Positions 5,286 through 8,731 of a DNA stretch of 8,731 nt are shown one piece after another; within the stretch, counting starts at the first letter, position 1, and each line of letters starts with the position of its first letter. Position numbers and translations under genes: made by a program. The notes under the pieces were generated by a model. It worked only from the letters and a program-made list of their open reading frames with translations, was not told where the DNA came from and ran no database searches. Source of the DNA: UBA1774 sp045223835 (GTDB taxonomy: Bacteria; Bacillota; Clostridia; Oscillospirales; Oscillospiraceae); the NCBI GenBank assembly GCA_045223835.1, contig JBGUZS010000147.1, positions 1-8,731 of the forward strand, read 5' to 3'.

Positions 5286-6137
5286 CTATTTCAGGTCCCG
5301 GTGGGCGCAGTCCGCCCGATAGCCGCAGTCATGGAGCAGCTCCGTGATCCGCTCCGCCAGGACCACGCTCCGGTGCTTTCCGCCGGTGCAGCCCACGCAG
5401 AGCATCAGGGAGGGCTTCCCCTCCTCCTCATAGCAGGGGATGAGGAAGCGCAGCAGATCCATGAGCTTATCCAGAAAGGCGCCGGTGACGGCGTAGGAGA
5501 GGACGTAATCCCGCACGGGGGATTCCAGCCCCGTATGCTCCTTCAGCTCCGGCACATAGAAGGGATTGGGCAAAAAGCGGACATCCAGCACCAGGTCCGC
5601 ATCCTCCGGTATGCCGTATTTATAGCCGAAGGAACGCACATGCAGAGCCATCCCGCTCCGGGCGCTGTCCCGGCTGAACTCCTCCACCAGGCGCTGGCGC
5701 AGCCTGGAAAGGGGATAATCCGTGGTATCCACCACCACGTCTGCCAGGTCCTTCAGCCAGGCCATGCGCCCCCGCTCCAGGGTCACGGCGCCCCGGAGGT
5801 CTCTTCCCTCGGGATCCAGCGGATGCCGGTGGCGGGTCTCCTTATACCGCAGGAGGATGGCCTCCGTCCCGGCCTCAAGGAACAGGATCCGGAGGGGGGC
5901 CCGGCCCTGCAGATCCTGAATGGCCTCCCGCAGCCTGCCGCTGCCGTCCATACCCCGGATATCGCTCACCAGGGCCACCCGGTCGTACTTCTCCTCCGCC
6001 GCCATACACAGGTCTACGAAGCGGGGGATCAGCTCCGCCGGGAGATTATCCACGCAGTAATAGCCCAAATCCTCCAGAATGGAGGCTGCCTGGCTCTTTC
6101 CGCCGCCGGAAAGGCCCGTGACCAATACGAATTCCAT
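5286..6137 (-). CDS. rapZ: RapZ/YvcJ family nucleotide- and RNA-binding protein
   Basis: 283 residues, the typical length. RapZ in E. coli binds small RNAs and steers RNase E decay of GlmZ to set amino-sugar synthesis. The Bacillus homologue YvcJ hydrolyses nucleotides and is linked to competence. Seen here are the P-loop GLSGGGKS (8-15), CVDNLP (28-33), the ALVSDIRG segment (55-62), DVRFLPNPFYVPELKEHTG (about 185-203) and the C-terminal signature VGCTGGKHRSV (248-258). The start at 6137 is chosen because the family begins right before the P-loop and the murB stop lies 2 bases upstream; the frame open to 6428 lies over murB and is a shadow. The murB-rapZ pairing places it in the envelope and carbon-signalling operon. 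Confidence 0.96.
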   Translation of the reverse strand: MEFVLVTGLSGGGKSQAASILEDLGYYCVDNLPAELIPRFVDLCMAAEEKYDRVALVSDIRGMDGSGRLREAIQDLQGRAPLRILFLEAGTEAILLRYKETRHRHPLDPEGRDLRGAVTLERGRMAWLKDLADVVVDTTDYPLSRLRQRLVEEFSRDSARSGMALHVRSFGYKYGIPEDADLVLDVRFLPNPFYVPELKEHTGLESPVRDYVLSYAVTGAFLDKLMDLLRFLIPCYEEEGKPSLMLCVGCTGGKHRSVVLAERITELLHDCGYRADCAHRDLK

Positions 6138-6139
6138 TC

Positions 6140-7036
6140 TTAAAGCACCCTTATCTCCGGCTCCAGGGCAACGCCCGAATCCCGCAGCACCCGTTCCCGT
6201 ACCGCGTCCAGCAGCCGCCGGACGTCCGACGCGGTGGCGCCGCCGGCGTTCACGATGAAGCCCGCGTGTTTCTCGCTCACCATGGCTCCGCCGATGCGGA
6301 AGCCCTTGAGTCCCGCCTGATCGATGAGGGCGGCGGCATACGCCCCCTCCGGCCGCTTGAAGGCGCTGCCCGCGCTGGGCAGCTCCAGGGGCTGGCTGCT
6401 CCGCCGCCGCTCCATCAGCTGCCGGCATTCCTCCCGCAGGGTCTCCGGGTCTCCGGGACGCAGGCGGAGCCGGGCGCTCAGGAGGACCATGTCCCCGGTG
6501 AAGGCGCTGCGCCGGTAGCCAAAGCCCTGCTCAGGGCCCCGGAACACCCGCTCGTTCAGGTCCTCATCCAGGAAGCGCGTCTCCTCAGCCACATCCTTCA
6601 TCTCTCCCCCATAGGCGCCGGCGTTCATCACCAGGGCGCCGCCCAGGGTCCCGGGGATGCCGTAGGCAAAGACCATCCCGGCGAGGCCGGCCTTCGCCGC
6701 CTTCGCCGCCAGGGCGGTGAGGGAGACGCCGCATTCCGCCTCCAGCGCTTCCCCCGCGATCCGGGAGGCCTCCGCCCGGGCGGTGACCGCGACACACCGG
6801 TCCAGTCCCTCATCCGGGGCCAGGACGTTGGTGCCGTTGCCCAGGATCAGGGGCTTTTCCCCCAGGCCTTTCAGCAGACGGCAAAGGGCGGCAAGCTCCT
6901 CCCCGCTCCCCGGCAAGGCCAGAAGGCGGGCGGGACCGCCGATGCGGAAGCTGGTATGGAGGCTCAGGGGTTCCTCCTCCCGAAGCTCCAGCTCCGGGAG
7001 CGCGGCCCGGATGCGGGCCGCCAGGGCGTCAGCCAT
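6140..7036 (-). CDS. murB: UDP-N-acetylenolpyruvoylglucosamine reductase
   Basis: 298 residues. MurB is a cytoplasmic FAD enzyme that uses NADPH to reduce UDP-GlcNAc enolpyruvate to UDP-MurNAc, an early step in peptidoglycan synthesis. The FAD-binding part shows LHTSFRIGGPA (26-36), ILGNGTNVL (64-72) and GIPGTLGGALVMNAGAYGGE (126-145). The substrate domain shows GYRRSAF (173-179) and PSAGSAFKRP (220-229), whose Ser224 is the expected proton donor. The C-terminal EPEIRVL carries the conserved Glu (292 or 294). The short GYRRSAF form and the lack of the large type I insertion fit the type II enzymes of Bacillota. The start at 7036 overlaps the hprK stop by 8 bases and has GGAGGGG close upstream. 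Confidence 0.97.
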   Translation of the reverse strand: MADALAARIRAALPELELREEEPLSLHTSFRIGGPARLLALPGSGEELAALCRLLKGLGEKPLILGNGTNVLAPDEGLDRCVAVTARAEASRIAGEALEAECGVSLTALAAKAAKAGLAGMVFAYGIPGTLGGALVMNAGAYGGEMKDVAEETRFLDEDLNERVFRGPEQGFGYRRSAFTGDMVLLSARLRLRPGDPETLREECRQLMERRRSSQPLELPSAGSAFKRPEGAYAAALIDQAGLKGFRIGGAMVSEKHAGFIVNAGGATASDVRRLLDAVRERVLRDSGVALEPEIRVL

Positions 7037-7985
7037 TTTCCCCTCCGTTCAGCATGCTCTGGGCAAAATGCTTGTTTATCCGCTCGGTGAATTCCTGCGC
7101 GGTATTGTATCCCAGCTTCTTCTGGCGGTTGTTCATGGCGGCCACCTCGATGATCACCGCCAGGTTCCGCCCGGGCTTCACCGGGATGGTCACCGTGGGG
7201 ATCTTCACCCCCATGAGGGTGGTATACTGGGTTTCCAGCCCCAGACGGTCATAGGACATCCCATCCTGCCAGGTCTCGATATTGATGATCAGATCCAGCT
7301 CCTGGTAGGTCTTGATGGCGCCCATGCCGAAGAGGCGCATCACGTCCACCACGCCGATGCCCCGGATCTCGATATAATGCTGGATCAGGGGAGGCGCCTG
7401 GGCAAAGAGGGTGCGGTAGGAGATCTTCTTCAGCTCCACCGCGTCGTCCGCAATGAGGCGGTGGCCCCGCTTCACCAGCTCGATGGCGCATTCGCTCTTC
7501 CCCACGCCGCTTTCCCCCATGATCATGATGCCCTCGCCGTAGACCTCCATCATGGTGCCGTGGCGGGTGATCCTGGGGCCAAGATGCACGTTCAGGGTGG
7601 TGATGAGCTCCGCTTCGAAAACGGAGGTATCCAGCTCCGTGCTCAGCAGGGTGACCTGATGCTTCTTCGCCATCTCCAGGCATTCGGGGTAGACCTCCAT
7701 GCTGTGGCAGATGATCAGGGCAGGGATATGCCGCTTCATCAGCTCCTCAAAGATCTTCCGCCGCTCCACCGGGGGCAGGGTCTTGAGATACATGATCTCC
7801 ACCGTGCCCATCAGCTGAAGGCGCTCATTATCAAAATGGCTGAAAAAGCCCACCAGCTGCATACCCGGACGGTTCAGGTCAGGGGTGACCACCTTGACCT
7901 GGTCGTAATTCGGCGGCGTATACACCTTGGTCAGGCCGAATTCATCCACCAATGTGGAGAGCTTGACGCTGTATCTCTGCTCCAT
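7029..7985 (-). CDS. hprK: HPr kinase/phosphorylase
   Basis: 318 residues. HprK phosphorylates Ser46 of the phosphocarrier HPr with ATP or pyrophosphate and also reverses this. In Bacillota this controls carbon catabolite repression through CcpA. Seen here are the N-terminal domain with LVDEFGL and GFFSHF (12-51), a conserved RHGTMMEVYG (141-150) with His142, the Walker A GESGVGKS (157-164), LIADDAVEL (177-185), the family signature EIRGIGVVDV (206-215), and the PVKPGRN loop (268-274). The start at 7985 gives the usual N-terminus (MEQRYSVKLSTLVDEF) and has AGAGGAG 8 bases upstream. The frame open to 8096 crosses the promoter region and is rejected. It is the first gene of the operon, facing away from the yceD-rpmF unit. 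Confidence 0.97.
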   Translation of the reverse strand: MEQRYSVKLSTLVDEFGLTKVYTPPNYDQVKVVTPDLNRPGMQLVGFFSHFDNERLQLMGTVEIMYLKTLPPVERRKIFEELMKRHIPALIICHSMEVYPECLEMAKKHQVTLLSTELDTSVFEAELITTLNVHLGPRITRHGTMMEVYGEGIMIMGESGVGKSECAIELVKRGHRLIADDAVELKKISYRTLFAQAPPLIQHYIEIRGIGVVDVMRLFGMGAIKTYQELDLIINIETWQDGMSYDRLGLETQYTTLMGVKIPTVTIPVKPGRNLAVIIEVAAMNNRQKKLGYNTAQEFTERINKHFAQSMLNGGENG

Positions 7986-8036
7986 TTCCTCCGCTCCTCT
8001 CGGTCCCCGGACGCAGGACCAGACTTCTGGACAAAT

Positions 8037-8062
8037 TTTATACAAGATCATAGGCATTTGCA
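8037..8062 (-). promoter_or_regulatory. Probable promoter of the hprK operon
   Basis: On the minus strand TATAAA (8042 to 8037) is the best -10 upstream of hprK. Possible -35 elements are CTTGCA at 16 bases and TTGCTT at 19 bases, both partial matches. It would start transcription about 45 bases before the start codon. It is weaker than the divergent promoter facing it. Confidence 0.5.
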
Positions 8063-8096
8063 AGCAAAAATTCTGTGTCGTATCGATGAAAACCAT

Positions 8097-8125
8097 TTGA
8101 CAAAGAGGAGGGAATCCTCTATAAT
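8097..8125 (+). promoter_or_regulatory. Perfect-consensus sigma-A promoter of yceD-rpmF
   Basis: TTGACA (8097-8102) and TATAAT (8120-8125) are separated by exactly 17 bases, full matches at both hexamers. The spacer contains the dyad AGAGGA (8104-8109) and TCCTCT (8115-8120) with 5 bases between. Its right arm ends on the first base of the -10, a possible operator. The start codon of yceD is 71 bases downstream. Confidence 0.9.
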
Positions 8126-8196
8126 AATCGGGCTATGCAGAAGTATGTACCGCCGCGTCCCGATGACACGGCTCTCGGGATGAGCTGGAGGAGCCT

Positions 8197-8691
8197 ATGC
8201 GCCTGGATCTGAAGGAAATACTCCAAAAGGATGGGACCATTCCCTTCTCCTGCACGACGGACCTGAGCGATCTTCATTTTTCCGCCATCTCCCGCTTTCT
8301 TTCCCCGGTGACCGCCAGCGGCAGAGTGACCGCCGGCGCCGGGGTCCTCACCCTCACCGGAACGGTTTCCGCCGAGGCCCTCTGCCTCTGCGACCGCTGC
8401 GGAAGGGAGTTTGCCCGGGAGTTCCGCATTCCCCTGGAGCTTCCCCTGGCGGAGGATCCCCAGGATGCGGAGGATCCGGATCTCTACCCCATCGTGGAGG
8501 ACGGGGTGGATCTGGACGAGATCGCTTCCACCGCCTTCGTGCTGGGTCTGGAAACCAAGCTCCTCTGCAAGCCGGATTGCCGCGGCCTCTGCGACCGCTG
8601 CGGCAAAAACCTGAACGACGGTCCCTGCGGCTGTACCGCTGAAACCGATCCCCGATTAGCTGTATTAGGACAGCTATTAGAACAAGAATAA
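8197..8691 (+). CDS. yceD: DUF177/YceD family protein, linked to ribosome biogenesis
   Basis: 164 residues. This family sits next to rpmF across bacteria and is thought to act in large-subunit ribosome or 23S rRNA maturation; its molecular role is not settled. The first cysteine group is CLCDRC (63-68) and the second is CKPDCRGLCDRCG (124-136), with a further CGC (144-146), together fitting a zinc-ribbon-like site. An acidic stretch (about 86-110) lies between them. The start at 8197 has GGAGGAG at about 5 bases. The stop is 16 bases before rpmF, so the two are co-transcribed from the perfect promoter upstream. Family assignment is secure; function is from context. Confidence 0.93.
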   Translation: MRLDLKEILQKDGTIPFSCTTDLSDLHFSAISRFLSPVTASGRVTAGAGVLTLTGTVSAEALCLCDRCGREFAREFRIPLELPLAEDPQDAEDPDLYPIVEDGVDLDEIASTAFVLGLETKLLCKPDCRGLCDRCGKNLNDGPCGCTAETDPRLAVLGQLLEQE

Positions 8692-8707
8692 TACAGGAGG
8701 TGTCATA

Positions 8708-8731
8708 ATGGCTGTTCCGAAGAGAAAGGTC
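8708..8731 (+). CDS. rpmF: Ribosomal protein L32, N-terminus only (runs off window)
   Basis: Only eight codons are visible, reading MAVPKRKV, the standard beginning of bacterial L32 in the 50S subunit. AGGAGG (8695-8700) precedes the ATG. The position right after a DUF177 gene is the usual one for rpmF. The zinc-binding part cannot be seen. Confidence 0.92.

Noticed and set aside
5163..6143. 326-codon plus-strand frame opposite rapZ and the start of whiA
   Set aside because: RapZ and WhiA motifs lie on the other strand; the frame has no convincing RBS or domain.
7986..8096. Longer hprK start at 8096
   Set aside because: It would place the likely promoter inside the coding region and add residues absent from the family; the ATG at 7985 has a proper RBS.
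6717..8183. 488-codon plus-strand frame opposite murB and hprK
   Set aside because: It is antisense to two unmistakable enzymes and also reads through the divergent promoter region.
1..8731. tRNA, rRNA, CRISPR array, transposase or integrase genes
   Set aside because: No cloverleaf, regularly spaced repeat or recombinase motif was seen on either strand.

Overview
The window looks like a chromosomal segment from a fairly high-GC member of the Firmicutes (Bacillota). A gut-type clostridium of the Oscillospiraceae/Ruminococcaceae kind is my best guess. The basis is the hprK-murB-rapZ-whiA gene order, Bacillota-style consensus promoters with strong Shine-Dalgarno sites, and an intergenic cluster of palindromes of the CTCCCTC/GAGGGAG type that I associate with those genomes. 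The taxonomic call is an inference.

Right side (about 7985 to 8731): two divergent transcription units meet here. To the right, a perfect-consensus promoter drives the DUF177/YceD zinc-finger-like protein and then rpmF (ribosomal protein L32), which runs off the window. To the left, hprK (HPr kinase/phosphorylase), murB, rapZ, whiA and an MFS transporter form one tightly packed minus-strand operon. Junctions are overlaps or gaps of at most 13 bases, and the operon ends in a clear intrinsic terminator at 3062-3098. It joins carbon-catabolite signalling (HprK), peptidoglycan precursor synthesis (MurB), nucleotide/RNA-linked control (RapZ) and a cell-division regulator (WhiA). The gene for YvcK, normally between rapZ and whiA, is absent.

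Middle (about 1319 to 3115): a visibly less GC-rich island on the minus strand. It has an AT-rich promoter and a 34-codon, very basic small ORF with an ideal ribosome binding site that the ORF calls miss. The stop codon of this ORF lies inside the 5' arm of an intrinsic terminator. Next comes a 391-residue membrane-anchored, beta-rich protein of no family I recognise. The island ends next to a broken copy of the 3' end of the neighbouring MFS gene that shares 58 identical bases with it. The 34-codon ORF, terminator and membrane protein look like an attenuated or leader-peptide-controlled unit and are the best candidate here for something undescribed.

Left side (1 to about 1318): a 5'-partial-in-window gene for a tandem PPK2 (polyphosphate:nucleotide phosphotransferase family) protein whose first domain has altered catalytic motifs. 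It is preceded by a structured leader with a hairpin that hides an alternative ribosome binding site. Upstream lie a promoter and a gene-free stretch filled by back-to-back hairpins.
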